Assembly (NCBI GenBank): GCA_020630975.1
Contig: JAHDID010000008.1
Location: 20,823-84,822 of the forward strand
Length of the DNA stretch: 64,000 nucleotides
Reading direction: 5' to 3'
Source of the DNA: Verrucomicrobiota bacterium
GTDB lineage: Bacteria; Verrucomicrobiota; Verrucomicrobiia; Verrucomicrobiales; DEV007
The translations under genes were made by a program, and so were the position numbers. The notes beneath the pieces are model-generated. The model ran no database searches, was not told the origin of the DNA, and saw only the letters and a list, made by a program, of their open reading frames with translations. Shown here in pieces: positions 28,010-36,681 of the stretch. The first letter of the stretch is position 1. Every line of letters starts with the position of its first letter.

Positions 28010-29539
28010 CTACCGGATTGAGATCAATCGACGGACCGTAGCCTCGTATTCCTGCGTGACCATGATCCTATCTGGATAGATCCAGACAGTGAAGTCATCT
28101 TCCGCCTCGACCTCGTCGGATTGAAAGTAAATGATCCAATCTTTCTTCGCCCACCCGAGCACCTCCTGTATAGCTAAAACCAACCGTGGAAATGCCTCTA
28201 CAGCCCGCTCGCCGTACAAAACAACGGTTCTCGATCTAGCACCATTCCATTGGTAGGGAATAGCGTAGTCCTCATCTTCATCGAAATCGACACACAGAAT
28301 GTCATCGATCTGCTCATCCAGCCAATCCAACTCTGATGAGAGCAATCCATGGTTCTCCCCCTCTTTCTCCACATTGAATGGCTCGATACTATCGTAGAGA
28401 TCGAACACATCTTGCTCGACTACCTCCAGAGCTAAAGAAGGCGTATGCCGAGATGCCGCAGCGCGAAACTCCACATCCCAAGCAGGTAAAGTAGCCCGGA
28501 GTTTATCCAGCCCAGGTACCTCTTCGCTATCACACTTTATCACCACCTCGTGGAGCGCGGGCAATCCATCTAGAGGAGTGAAATCGGGCGCTTCAGTCTC
28601 AGCATATAGAGAGAAATCTCGCAGTCTATATAACTTAGATAAAGGCTCCAGCGACTCTACGCTGATACAAAAAATATTGGCATGGGTCAGATGGGTCACC
28701 GCTCTCAAAGGCTCCAAGGAAGCCCCTGCCTCAGCTAAAGTCAGATTCGTTAAATTTTCGAGTTTAGGAAATTTCTCAACGCCCTCTAGACTTCTCACAT
28801 CCGCTCCCCAAATCGCCCTAAGCTCGGGCATTTCTGGGAAATTTTCGAACGATTGAAAAGAACCCAAACCTAATTCCAGCTTTCTCAGAGAAGGCACTCT
28901 AGCTACTTGTTTGAAGTACAAAAGCTGCGCCGCGGAGATAGATAGCTCTCGCAAGCCAACCATCGACTCGAGAGCTGAAAAATTCTCTATCGGCGTGCTA
29001 CCCAACTCCAACTCCTCGAGTCGATCACATCCCGCTAGCGCCGAAATATCCTTTACCCCGTCTTCCCGCAGAAATATCCGCCTCAGATCTCGGCAATGCG
29101 CTAGGGGAGAAATATCGGTAATCTCATTGCCCGCTAGCGCTACCCCTCTCAATGCAGACAGGTAGCGCAGCGCCGTCAGATCTCGGACTGGCCGCCCCTT
29201 CTCCCCCTGAAAACTCAACCACGTCAGCCCCTGCAACACCCGCTCTGCAGGCTCCAAATGCTCAGTAAAAAACTGCGGCTGATAGTCTGCCCGCAGACGA
29301 AGCTCCCCCACTCTATTGCGCTCGTCCCAAGTGTAGGCCTCATCAAATCGACTCCTCACACGGTCGATCAACAGCTCGATGGTGTAGATCTCATCCAAAG
29401 TCAGATCAGCCGAAGACGCATACTCGACAAACGAAGTCGCACTCATAGGATCTGCTAAGCTCACACCACTACCTATCGAGAACCACGATAGAATTCCTAA
29501 TACCAAAGAATGGATCAGGCCCTCACACGCTCTCACCAC
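28010..29539 (-). CDS. Secreted leucine-rich-repeat protein
   Basis: The 509-residue product has a signal peptide (LVLGILSWFSIGSGVSLA), a helical region, then about ten internalin-like LRRs between residues 110 and 340 (LRGVALAGNEITDISPLAHC, LRRIFLREDGVKDISALAGC, LEELELGSTPIENFSALESM). The last ~150 residues form a separate acidic alpha/beta domain ending in IMVTQEYEATVRRLISIR. LRR proteins of this type bind proteins or glycans at the cell surface; no enzyme motif is visible. It starts 14 bp after the zwf stop on the same strand, so it may be co-transcribed. Confidence 0.8.
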   Translation of the reverse strand: MVRACEGLIHSLVLGILSWFSIGSGVSLADPMSATSFVEYASSADLTLDEIYTIELLIDRVRSRFDEAYTWDERNRVGELRLRADYQPQFFTEHLEPAERVLQGLTWLSFQGEKGRPVRDLTALRYLSALRGVALAGNEITDISPLAHCRDLRRIFLREDGVKDISALAGCDRLEELELGSTPIENFSALESMVGLRELSISAAQLLYFKQVARVPSLRKLELGLGSFQSFENFPEMPELRAIWGADVRSLEGVEKFPKLENLTNLTLAEAGASLEPLRAVTHLTHANIFCISVESLEPLSKLYRLRDFSLYAETEAPDFTPLDGLPALHEVVIKCDSEEVPGLDKLRATLPAWDVEFRAAASRHTPSLALEVVEQDVFDLYDSIEPFNVEKEGENHGLLSSELDWLDEQIDDILCVDFDEDEDYAIPYQWNGARSRTVVLYGERAVEAFPRLVLAIQEVLGWAKKDWIIYFQSDEVEAEDDFTVWIYPDRIMVTQEYEATVRRLISIR

Positions 29540-29553
29540 AAACCACCCCTACA

Positions 29554-31104
29554 CTACAGCCTACGCCACTTGCGACCATCCTCGCCGAGTAGATCGTCGG
29601 ACTCGATCGGCCCCCAAGAGCCAGCTGGGTATTCGGCCATCGCGGGTGGTTCCTCGCTCTGGTGCCAGGCATCCTCGATATAGTCGATGAATTTCCAGGC
29701 CTCTTCGACTTCGTCTTTACGAGCAAAAAGCGTAGCATCGCCAGCGATGGCATCGAGTAGCAGACGCTCGTAGGCCTCCGGGCTGCTCTTGCCAAACGCG
29801 GTCTGATAGCGGAAATCCATCTTCACCGGCTGGATGCGTACATTCGCGCCAGGGCGCTTCGAGCAGATCCCCAGAGAGATGCCCTCATTTGGCTGGATAC
29901 GGATTACCAGCACATTGCCGGGATTTTCACCACCCTGATCCATGGCATTGAATAGCACGCCAGGTGGCTTCTTGAAATGGATAGAGATCTCGGTCGCCTT
30001 CTTCGGCAGTCGCTTACCCATACGCACGTAGAATGGCACATCTGCCCAGCGCCAGTTATCGATGAGTAGGCGCAGAGCCACATAGCTCTCCGTCTCAGAC
30101 TCAGGATTCACCCGATCTTCCTGACGATAGCCGACCACCTCGTCACCAGCTACAGTGCCATTGGTGTATTGGGCGCGAACCACATTCTCAGCGACTTTAT
30201 CGACGGTGTCGAAAGCGCGAAGCGACTTGAGCACTTTCACCTTCTCATCGCGCACGCCATCGGCGCTGAGATCGGCTGGCGGCTCCATGGCGATCAGGCT
30301 GACTAGCTGCAGCAGGTGATTTTGCACCATGTCGCGTAGAGCTCCAGACTTATCATAGTAGCCCCCACGACCACCCTCCATACCGAGATGCTCCGCACAA
30401 GTGATCTGCACATGATCGATGAAACGATTGTTCCACAGCAGCTCGAGGATACTGTTGGCAAAGCGCAGGACCATGATGTTTTGCGCTGTCTCCTTGCCGA
30501 GGTAATGATCGATCCGGTAGGTATCCGCCTCTTCAAAAGTCTCATTCACCACCTCATTGAGATGCTTGGCTGTAGCCAGATCAGTGCCAAAAGGCTTCTC
30601 CACGATCACCCGTGCCCAGCCATTGGGCGCTGTGTTCAGACCCGATTTCTTCAGATTCAGCAGGATATCGTCGAAAAACTCCGGTGCCGAGGCGATGTAA
30701 AAAAGCCGGTTCCCACTGCCGCCCTCAGCCTCGATAGCGTCGAGACGCTCACGTAGCGCGTCGTAGCCAGCCTCATCGGTGAAGGTGCTCTGGTGGTAAT
30801 GGATATTCTGCGAAAACTGCTCCCAGGCAGCTTCGTCGTGGCCCTGGCGAGAGACTTTCTCATTCAGCTCGCGCAGGCCTTCGCGAAAGACTTCGTCGCT
30901 CTTGTCACGACGGGCAAAGCCGATCACTTTCAGTCCAGCGGGCAGCTCACCATCGATGGCGATGTTGTAGAGAGCCGGTATCAGCTTGCGATGAGTCAGG
31001 TCACCTGTGGCACCAAAGATCACGAGATTGCACGGCTCTGCGAAGCGGCGAGCATTCAGATCGTCCTCTCGAAACGGGTTTCCCCCATCACCATCATTAT
31101 CCAT
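29554..31104 (-). CDS. zwf: Glucose-6-phosphate 1-dehydrogenase
   Basis: Zwf oxidises glucose-6-phosphate with NADP to 6-phosphogluconolactone, the entry to the oxidative pentose-phosphate pathway. Diagnostic motifs are the coenzyme-binding FGATGDLTHRKLIPALYN, VIVEKPFGTDL and the active-site YRIDHYLGKETAQNIM. ATG 31104 (MDNDGDGGNPF) is preferred; a GTG at 31152 would add 16 residues not typical of the family. The 516-residue length is normal. No 6-phosphogluconolactonase or gnd gene is adjacent. Confidence 0.96.
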   Translation of the reverse strand: MDNDGDGGNPFREDDLNARRFAEPCNLVIFGATGDLTHRKLIPALYNIAIDGELPAGLKVIGFARRDKSDEVFREGLRELNEKVSRQGHDEAAWEQFSQNIHYHQSTFTDEAGYDALRERLDAIEAEGGSGNRLFYIASAPEFFDDILLNLKKSGLNTAPNGWARVIVEKPFGTDLATAKHLNEVVNETFEEADTYRIDHYLGKETAQNIMVLRFANSILELLWNNRFIDHVQITCAEHLGMEGGRGGYYDKSGALRDMVQNHLLQLVSLIAMEPPADLSADGVRDEKVKVLKSLRAFDTVDKVAENVVRAQYTNGTVAGDEVVGYRQEDRVNPESETESYVALRLLIDNWRWADVPFYVRMGKRLPKKATEISIHFKKPPGVLFNAMDQGGENPGNVLVIRIQPNEGISLGICSKRPGANVRIQPVKMDFRYQTAFGKSSPEAYERLLLDAIAGDATLFARKDEVEEAWKFIDYIEDAWHQSEEPPAMAEYPAGSWGPIESDDLLGEDGRKWRRL

Positions 31105-31217
31105 GGCGATTGGGTCGCCTAGAGCACAGGGTTTTTCAAGAGAAGTTATCACCCCTTATCCCGACCAAAAGCTGCGGAAAAATAGTAAGATCTGCCATTT
31201 TTAGGTCATCCTTCTTT

Positions 31218-33074
31218 ATGAGCAGTAGGCCGAATCACAAGCCGTATCGACAGAGGGTCTTACTCTGGCTAACTGCATTCTTCTTAGTGTCTGGCCTAGA
31301 GGCACTTGCAGCTTTAGATCTGCGCCTACCAGCCGATGGCTCCAAACTGGGCAACGCCGGCCTAGAGAAAACCATCGCCACCAGAGTGCGCAGCGGCGAT
31401 ATCGATCGCCTAGCCGACCGCATCCACGACAAACTGCTAGATACCCTACAAACCGAGGATGGCGCCCCGCCTGCAGTGCAGGAGCTACTCAACACACCTG
31501 GCTGGCGGCACGCGCTCATCCTGCATCGATTCTTCCAGATCGTGCCGCTATCCCAGATCGAGGAAAACCTGGCCAACTCGGAGACGGCCATACACTTCTG
31601 GGTATGGCTACTCACCCACCCCCAGATGCCACAAACCTTTGTCGATCAGGTCAGCGAGCACGATGATCTGACTCGAGTCTTCTCGATCTGGGAAACCATC
31701 TTCTCCAAAGAAACGGCCGAACAACGCGAGACCTATCGCAACCTGGCACTCGCCACCGCTCTCGTGCACGATCGCCCCATCCACGCGATGAACGCCTCCG
31801 AAGAAGAGACGATCGATCCCCTAGCCCGCTACCAGCTATTTCGCAGCAACGCAGAGCGCAAACGCCTGAAAACCCGACTACATGACATGAGCGTATCCGA
31901 TCTGGTATGGGTAGTCGACGTCGCTCTCGATGATACCGAGATCGAGTGGGCACTGACGCGTGTCAGCTACAATCGCAGGAAATGGGGCAAAGCCTACTCC
32001 GATATCGACTACCTCATGGAGCGTGCCGTGCTGGGGGAAGATCCCTACGAGGTCTACAGCCTCTCCGAGATCGAGCGACACGGTGGTATCTGTGGCGACC
32101 AGACCTACTTCTCGAAAAACACCGCTAAAGCCAATGGCGTACCCGCCACTGGCATCATCGGGACCGGAGCTAGAGGCGCCCACGCCTGGCTAGCCTACAA
32201 ACCCGACAGCGATGAGTGGGACACCTCTACCGGCCGCTACGAAGACTACTCCAATGGATCGACCAGACACCCGCAGACCCACCAACCTTTCGCCGAATTT
32301 GATCTGCTGATTTCCTCCGATAGGAAGATGCGCCCCGAGGCCATCGAAAGAGCGGAGATGATGATCGCCACCGCTCAACTGATGGAGAAAAACAACCTTT
32401 CTACAGCAGTGAGATCGCAACTGATCGAGCAAGCAATCGCCACCGCTCCCCTACACGCTCCCAATTGGCTAGCCTACATCACCTACCTAGAGAGCAATCA
32501 GGAGCCCTCCACCACGCAAGCGCAGTGGCAAGACGTCGTCGACGATATCGAGCGCACCTTCAAAGCTCACCCCACGATGTGGCTGACCGCTCGCGACATC
32601 ACCCTCAAACACCTACTGAAAGACGCAGATAAAGAAACCCTCGAGAAAAACCACAGTCGATTTCGCAAAGAACTAGCCCGCCGATTCCCCGCCCGTACCG
32701 ATCTGATCCGGCAGGTATTTGAGGAGCAGGTCAAGTCGCTCCCAGAGAACACTTCATACGACGATTTGCGGAAGTTTTTCAGAGACACTCTATCCGACTT
32801 TGGTGAAGACTCGGAGAACTTCAAACTGATCAGCAGAACCTATTTCGACAAAACCAAAAAACTAGGGAATCAGAGTAAAGAAGTCGTCGATGATATCCAC
32901 AAATCTTTCTCTCGTCACATCGACCAGGAGTCTTCCGACTTCTTCCGAGCCGGAGTCGAGATCGGTATACTACGCGATATCGCAAGCTTCTACGGCCAAG
33001 CCGGCGAAGCCCGCATGCGCGAGAAGCTCGAAAAAGAAGCCGATAAGCGCGAGGCAAATTCCTCAAAGATATAG
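31218..33074 (+). CDS. Secreted protein with transglutaminase-like domain
   Basis: ATG 31218 gives a signal peptide (RVLLWLTAFFLVSGLEALAA). Of the ~618 residues, the middle contains a transglutaminase-like (papain-fold) site: Cys in HGGICGDQTYF, His in GARGAHAWLAY and Asp in DEWDTSTGRY. The N-terminal ~250 and C-terminal ~230 residues are helical. Bacterial relatives act as peptidases or amidases in the envelope, not usually true transglutaminases. The triad appears intact, so enzymatic activity is likely. The gene is divergent from zwf. Confidence 0.78.
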   Translation: MSSRPNHKPYRQRVLLWLTAFFLVSGLEALAALDLRLPADGSKLGNAGLEKTIATRVRSGDIDRLADRIHDKLLDTLQTEDGAPPAVQELLNTPGWRHALILHRFFQIVPLSQIEENLANSETAIHFWVWLLTHPQMPQTFVDQVSEHDDLTRVFSIWETIFSKETAEQRETYRNLALATALVHDRPIHAMNASEEETIDPLARYQLFRSNAERKRLKTRLHDMSVSDLVWVVDVALDDTEIEWALTRVSYNRRKWGKAYSDIDYLMERAVLGEDPYEVYSLSEIERHGGICGDQTYFSKNTAKANGVPATGIIGTGARGAHAWLAYKPDSDEWDTSTGRYEDYSNGSTRHPQTHQPFAEFDLLISSDRKMRPEAIERAEMMIATAQLMEKNNLSTAVRSQLIEQAIATAPLHAPNWLAYITYLESNQEPSTTQAQWQDVVDDIERTFKAHPTMWLTARDITLKHLLKDADKETLEKNHSRFRKELARRFPARTDLIRQVFEEQVKSLPENTSYDDLRKFFRDTLSDFGEDSENFKLISRTYFDKTKKLGNQSKEVVDDIHKSFSRHIDQESSDFFRAGVEIGILRDIASFYGQAGEARMREKLEKEADKREANSSKI

Positions 33075-33128
33075 GCCCCGGGACCGCCGCGACGTCCCCG
33101 TCGGCTTACGAGCAATCCAAACATCAAA

Positions 33129-34097
33129 TCAACGAATCCGCTTGCGAATAATCTCCCCTCCAGAAAGCTCTACTAGCTTTGCCAAATTCTTATCCGGCCG
33201 CCGATCGGATGAATGTAGATAAAACTTCACTCCATTTGCCTCTAAAGCAGCCCAAAGGATACGAACCGCATCCAAAGATATATCATCCTGGCAATTTGAG
33301 AACCAGTACAACGTGTCCACTTTGTGTAGTTGGATCAAAGCCATTAGTGCCGCCAGCTCATTCCGGATCAGACTGTTGTGCCTCAGATGAGGCTCTTCGC
33401 GATAGATCTGAGGCTCATGCCACTTAGGATCAAATGGGTTAACATCGGGCGGTAACACGCCATAAAACCACGAATCATCAGCCGACACATGCTCACCCAT
33501 CTCTCCGTCCGGCGGCACTAGTGTCCAAAAGCCATCCACCGACAGCCCCGATCCCGCAGCTTCTCTAAAATGGGCATCTGGAAAAGACTTTTGAATTTCG
33601 GCCCGGACCGCATCGATGTGGTCTCTCATGCTGCCAGAATTGTCGAGTACCACACCCAAGTTGGAGCTCTTCATTTCCGTGCCATACACTTTGCCACTCA
33701 GAGCCACGACGCGCTCTTTGATCCTTCCATCCGACTTGCCCTTGTTCTGAGCTTCCCACAGCTGAAATGCCTTTTGCTCAGCCTCCGCCAGACGGATCCG
33801 CACTTCCTCCAATTCGATCAATGATTGAAAGAAAAGACGCGCTCGATCCTTTTCCTTTGCTTTATCTCTGAGGAACTTATCGTAAATCTCCTGCTCGTCC
33901 TCGGTCAGCGCACGATACTCAATCTCCTCGGGAAACTCCAAGTACTCAGCCACTCTCTTAGCCCTATCTGCAAAGCGCTCTTTGACTCAAGCAAGATAGT
34001 CTAGCGTATACTTTCTGACCTTCGCTTCACTCCAGTCTTCACCATGCAAAGACCCAAAGATGAGTGAAACACAAACGCACAATAGAAGAGACTTCAT
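33129..34097 (-). pseudogene. Secreted VWA-like protein interrupted by in-frame TGA
   Basis: An ATG at 34097 preceded by a strong ribosome-binding site (GGAGGG) starts a signal peptide (MKSLLLCVCVSLIFGSLHGE). The frame meets a TGA at 33989-33987 after 36 codons and then continues open for 285 codons to 33129. The downstream part has a coiled coil (residues ~80-125) and a von Willebrand A-like domain with the MIDAS start VVLDNSGSMRD, so the full reading frame is a secreted VWA protein. A GTG at 33953 could start a shorter cytosolic product of 274 residues without a leader. The TGA does not replace a recognisable cysteine and no SECIS-like hairpin follows, so a nonsense mutation is most likely. 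Confidence 0.7.
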
Positions 34098-34187
34098 ATC
34101 CCTCCAGCAAATCACAAACCCAAATCGGTGTAAATGTAAGAAGTCTTTAATTTAGAGCCAGACAAGGTCATAATTATCAAATACTTA

Positions 34188-34200
34188 TGACCCCTTATTT
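34188..34200 (-). repeat. TGACCCCTTATT-type terminal repeat, island left boundary
   Basis: One copy of TGACCCCTTATTT marks the first occurrence of the motif after the VWA gene. The same 12-mer, in direct or inverted form, recurs at 34473-34502, 35478-35517 and at the start of each truncated transposase copy. Orientation relative to the copies at 35.5-35.9 kb is inverted. Confidence 0.75.
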
Positions 34201-34352
34201 TCAACCGCCGCAGGCGCAAGATTGAGGTGCCCCGCCCACTGTCCATCCTGCGCGAAAAGAGGGTGAGCTAGGCTGGTTCCGTGCTGATAAGCCAGCGGTT
34301 CGGCGATCGGCCAGGCTTTACCTGGGGAGAGAGCGCCGACACCCGGCACTTA

Positions 34353-34401
34353 CCCTAACGTCTAGGCCCCAGCGCTTGCGTTAGCCTGGTGACCGTTAGG
34401 G
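34353..34401. repeat. Imperfect two-part hairpin, attC/REP-like
   Basis: Outer arms CCCTAACG (34353) and CGTTAGGG (34394) are exact complements. Inner arms CTAGGC and GCCTGG pair with one wobble or mismatch, leaving a 16-nt loop. This two-segment layout resembles a small integron attC site or a REP hairpin. No integrase gene is present. The surrounding 34200-34470 sequence is GC-rich and contains no convincing gene. Confidence 0.4.
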
Positions 34402-34472
34402 AACGTGACTCGGGTAGGCTGGTTGCGGTTGAGGCGAGACCCTAACATTACCAAACGTCAGAAGATTAGACC

Positions 34473-34502
34473 TGACCCCTTATTTCCATGACCCCTTATT
34501 TC
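34473..34502 (-). repeat. Two further TGACCCCTTATTTC repeats
   Basis: Two copies of TGACCCCTTATTTC start at 34473 and 34489, 16 bp apart, directly before the end of the low-GC YwqK-like gene. They face the inverted AATAAGGGGTCA copies at 35478-35517 on the far side of that gene, so the low-GC segment is bracketed by inverted copies. Confidence 0.8.
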
Positions 34503-34557
34503 ACAGCCCGGTATCATTTATTTCTGGCGCAACACGTATACTATTTCTTCTGCGTTC

Positions 34558-35127
34558 CTATTTTTGGTAATTAACAGTTTCTAGTTTTATGCCATTTTCT
34601 TGCCAATAATACCATACTCCAATCTTTTTATTATTGGAGTAAAGACCTGCTGATTTCGGTTTACCATTAGGATGAAACAAGACGTTTTGCCCATTGAGTT
34701 TGCCATCTTGATAATTGGAAATTGAAGTTACGACTCCCATCTTGTTGTAGCGAACAAAAGGGCCTTCGTTTTGTCCTTTATTGTACTGCCCCATAGAAGA
34801 TAATTCTCCAGTCTGGCTGTTCCATCCTAAAAAGTCTCCGTGTTTTTTACCAGCTTTATATGAAATTGAATAGATTTTAACATGTTTCTTCTTTGATAGC
34901 CAGATTAGCTGGGTGCCTTCTCGGAGTTCAGACTTGATTGGTGTTTCTGAATATTGGTGTAAAGTTTCTTTAGTAAGCAGTCCCGTAAACAATGATCCAT
35001 TTTCTGTTCTAAAAAAGCCATCTATCTCTTTTGGTTCTTCTAAATTCGGCGGTTTAGCGCGCGCACCCTCCATAGCAACAACAATGAAAATACTTAGAAT
35101 TATTACTAAAAAAAATGTATTTTTCAT
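34558..35127 (-). CDS. YwqK/MORN-like lipoprotein or exoprotein (possible immunity protein)
   Basis: The 189-residue product has a signal peptide (FFLVIILSIFIVVAMEGARA) and several MORN-like YwqK repeats (GKKHGDFLGWNSQTGELSSM, GQNEGPFVRYNKMG, GKLNGQNVLFHPNGKPKSAG, NNKKIGVWYYWQENG). YwqK-type proteins act as antitoxins or immunity proteins in some polymorphic toxin systems, though many have no toxin. Its base composition is clearly AT-richer than neighbouring genes, which indicates horizontal transfer. The ATG at 35127 overlaps the stop of the truncated upstream frame by one base (TAATG), so the two were once translationally coupled. Confidence 0.7.
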   Translation of the reverse strand: MKNTFFLVIILSIFIVVAMEGARAKPPNLEEPKEIDGFFRTENGSLFTGLLTKETLHQYSETPIKSELREGTQLIWLSKKKHVKIYSISYKAGKKHGDFLGWNSQTGELSSMGQYNKGQNEGPFVRYNKMGVVTSISNYQDGKLNGQNVLFHPNGKPKSAGLYSNNKKIGVWYYWQENGIKLETVNYQK

Positions 35128-35486
35128 TAATTTTCCTTTTCTGGTGTATAATGGGGAATTGTCCCTCCGTTAGATAAAATACTATCAATGCTCCGTTGAA
35201 TCTCAACACTGAAATTATTAGTTAGAATTCCTGTATTTCTATCCCTTAGTATTCTAATAAAGCGAAGATTCTCCTTCCTAATCCATGATGATGCAGTGTT
35301 CGCTCCAAAGAACGGAGTATTGCCTGCTTCCCTGTATAACTCAATATCTTCATCTCTTTTCGCGACTCTGCGATTCCAAAAGTCGTACGTTTGTTGAGGT
35401 GTTGAGTAAAACCACCTTTTATTCTCATTCTGCGTAGCGCGGTATCCGTTTGCTTCATTTACGGCATCATATTCTGTAATAAGGGG
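35127..35486 (-). pseudogene. 5'-truncated coding fragment coupled to the YwqK-like gene
   Basis: The frame is open for about 119 codons from a stop within the AATAAGGGGTCA repeat to TAA at 35127-35129 but has no ATG, GTG or TTG start. The translation is coherent and hydrophilic, with no signal or membrane segment (EYDAVNEANGYRATQNENKR, WFYSTPQQTYDFWNR, GGTIPHYTPEKEN). It looks like the C-terminal domain of a larger protein cut off by the repeat insertion. A polymorphic-toxin C terminus is possible given the coupled downstream gene, but no known toxin family was recognised. A 70-residue frame inside it at 35246-35458 is out of frame with this reading and is considered a shadow. Confidence 0.6.
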
Positions 35487-35517
35487 TCAGGTAATAAGGG
35501 GTCATAATAAGGGGGCA
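35478..35517 (+). repeat. Three AATAAGGGGTCA repeats
   Basis: Copies start at 35478, 35493 and 35506 (the last reads AATAAGGGGGCA). They cut off the truncated frame described for 35127-35486 and lead directly into the truncated transposase array. They are inverted relative to the copies at 34188 and 34473. Confidence 0.85.
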
Positions 35518-36176
35518 GGTTTAATTTCTTGACATTTTGAGAAACTCACGAATCGGCTTCGGTAGTTTTCGCTTATCCATTTTACAAAACCGATTGATGT
35601 ATAACTAAGGGGTCAGGTGTATTTTCTTGACACTTTGAGAAATTCACGAATCAGCTTAGGTAGTTTTCGCTTATCCATTTTACTAAATCGATTGATGCGT
35701 TGGCTTGCATTGGCTGTAACTAAGGGGTCAGGTGTATTTTCTTGACACTTTGAGAAATTCACGAATCAGCTTAGGTAGTTTTCGCTTATCCATTTTACTA
35801 AATCGATTGATGCGTTGGCTTGCATTGGCTGTGCTGCTCAATTCTAATAACTCCGCGATTCGCTGATGACGCAGCGTCGTGTATAACTAAGGGGTCAGGT
35901 GTATTTTCTTGACACTTTGAGAAATTCACGAATCAGCTTAGGTAGTTTTCGCTTATCCATTTTACTAAATCGATTGATGCGTTGGCTTGCATTGGCTGTG
36001 CTGCTCAATTCTAATAACTCCGCGATTCGCTGATGACGCAGCGTCGTGTGAGTCGCCAGTACATAAGCGACTGCGTTGCGCCGTTTATCACCATACTGAT
36101 CCAAACACCGGAGACTTACAAACGTCAGACGGCCGGGAAGCGCCTGATGGGCTTTACTGTCTGAACTTTCAGAAGT
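35508..36176 (-). mobile_element. Staircase array of truncated RAYT/Y1-like transposase copies
   Basis: Four copies of one sequence lie head to tail on the minus strand and share the same gene 3' end (motif TAAGGGGTCAGG then TTCTTGACA on the plus strand). Their lengths rise stepwise: 35508-35599 (92 bp), 35606-35717 (112 bp), 35721-35882 (162 bp) and 35888 to about 36176. Each is cut at a different point of the coding sequence and followed by a short TATAAC, AAC or ATAAC linker. Copies 2-4 match across their shared parts; copy 1 has several substitutions. The longest copy encodes the end of a transposase-like protein. Confidence 0.85.
35895..36176 (-). pseudogene. C-terminal remnant of a RAYT/Y1-type transposase
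   Basis: The fourth copy is open for about 94 codons to a stop at 35895; an in-frame TGA lies upstream at 36179-36177. Its end (RRNAVAYVLATHTTLRHQRI, then a helix pair and KLPKLIREFLKVSRK) resembles the DnaA-like helix-turn-helix tail that follows the Y1 catalytic domain in many REP-associated tyrosine transposases. The HUH and tyrosine catalytic motifs are absent, so it cannot be active. A TTG at 36104 could start a 69-residue peptide. An 8-bp hairpin (CTGAACTT, TCAG loop) lies at 36161-36180. Family assignment is by resemblance of a short tail and is moderate. Confidence 0.5.
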
Positions 36177-36254
36177 TCAGCTACGGCGGTTTGTTCTGTA
36201 TACTTGTTCGCCGTCGAAATTGCGGCTTAATTAATTAAACTAGCGCCATTCAGC

Positions 36255-36644
36255 CTACCCGCCCTTGCCCCGAGTCATCTGCTCTGCCTGGCGGATAAGA
36301 TCGCTGGTGTCGGGACTACCGGTTTTCAGAATGGTGGTCGGGATCGGCTTCCACTCGGGGCGTGGCACTAGGACGATGCCATTGCACTCAGGATGCGGGC
36401 ATGGCATCTCTTTGCCAAACTGGTGACTGACCGCCGAGAGACGATTTTCACAATGCGGGCAGAGAAACTTGATCACCTCATCCTGCGTGGGATCGACCAT
36501 CGGTGCGGTCGGCGTGTTTGGGCTCGGGGGCTTGGGCACTGTCAGGGCTTGGCTGCACTGAGGGCAGTCCACCGCTTGACCATATTGCTCAGAGCCTGCA
36601 GAGAGGTAAGCCTGACAGTGAGGACAGTAGAAGTTCATGCTCAT
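36255..36644 (-). CDS. Double zinc-ribbon protein
   Basis: The ~129-residue protein has two zinc-ribbon-like units: CPHCQAYLSAGSEQYGQAVD followed by CPQC near the N terminus, and CPHCENRLSAVSHQFGKEMP followed by CPHPEC about 50 residues later. A Pro/Thr-rich linker separates them. ATG 36644 is chosen over TTG 36653; ATG 36638 is also possible. No enzymatic domain or membrane helix is seen. Similar small zinc-ribbon proteins are common in this phylum. It follows the htrA gene by 37 bp on the same strand and is probably co-transcribed. Confidence 0.7.
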   Translation of the reverse strand: MSMNFYCPHCQAYLSAGSEQYGQAVDCPQCSQALTVPKPPSPNTPTAPMVDPTQDEVIKFLCPHCENRLSAVSHQFGKEMPCPHPECNGIVLVPRPEWKPIPTTILKTGSPDTSDLIRQAEQMTRGKGG

Positions 36645-36681
36645 ACTGATCAAACACTCAATCCGAGAAAAAGTTTTGCAA

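Noticed and set aside
33987-33989. Selenocysteine reading of the TGA in the VWA gene
   Set aside because: The position is not a redox or Cys-containing motif, and I found no hairpin at the required distance.
34200-34470. tRNA or other known structured RNA gene in the GC-rich part of the island
   Set aside because: Hairpins exist but no tRNA cloverleaf, T-loop motif or known RNA signature was found.
35246-35458. A 70-residue minus-strand frame
   Set aside because: A different frame in the same segment is open for 119 codons with a coherent composition and ends at the start of the YwqK-like gene. This shorter one looks like its shadow.
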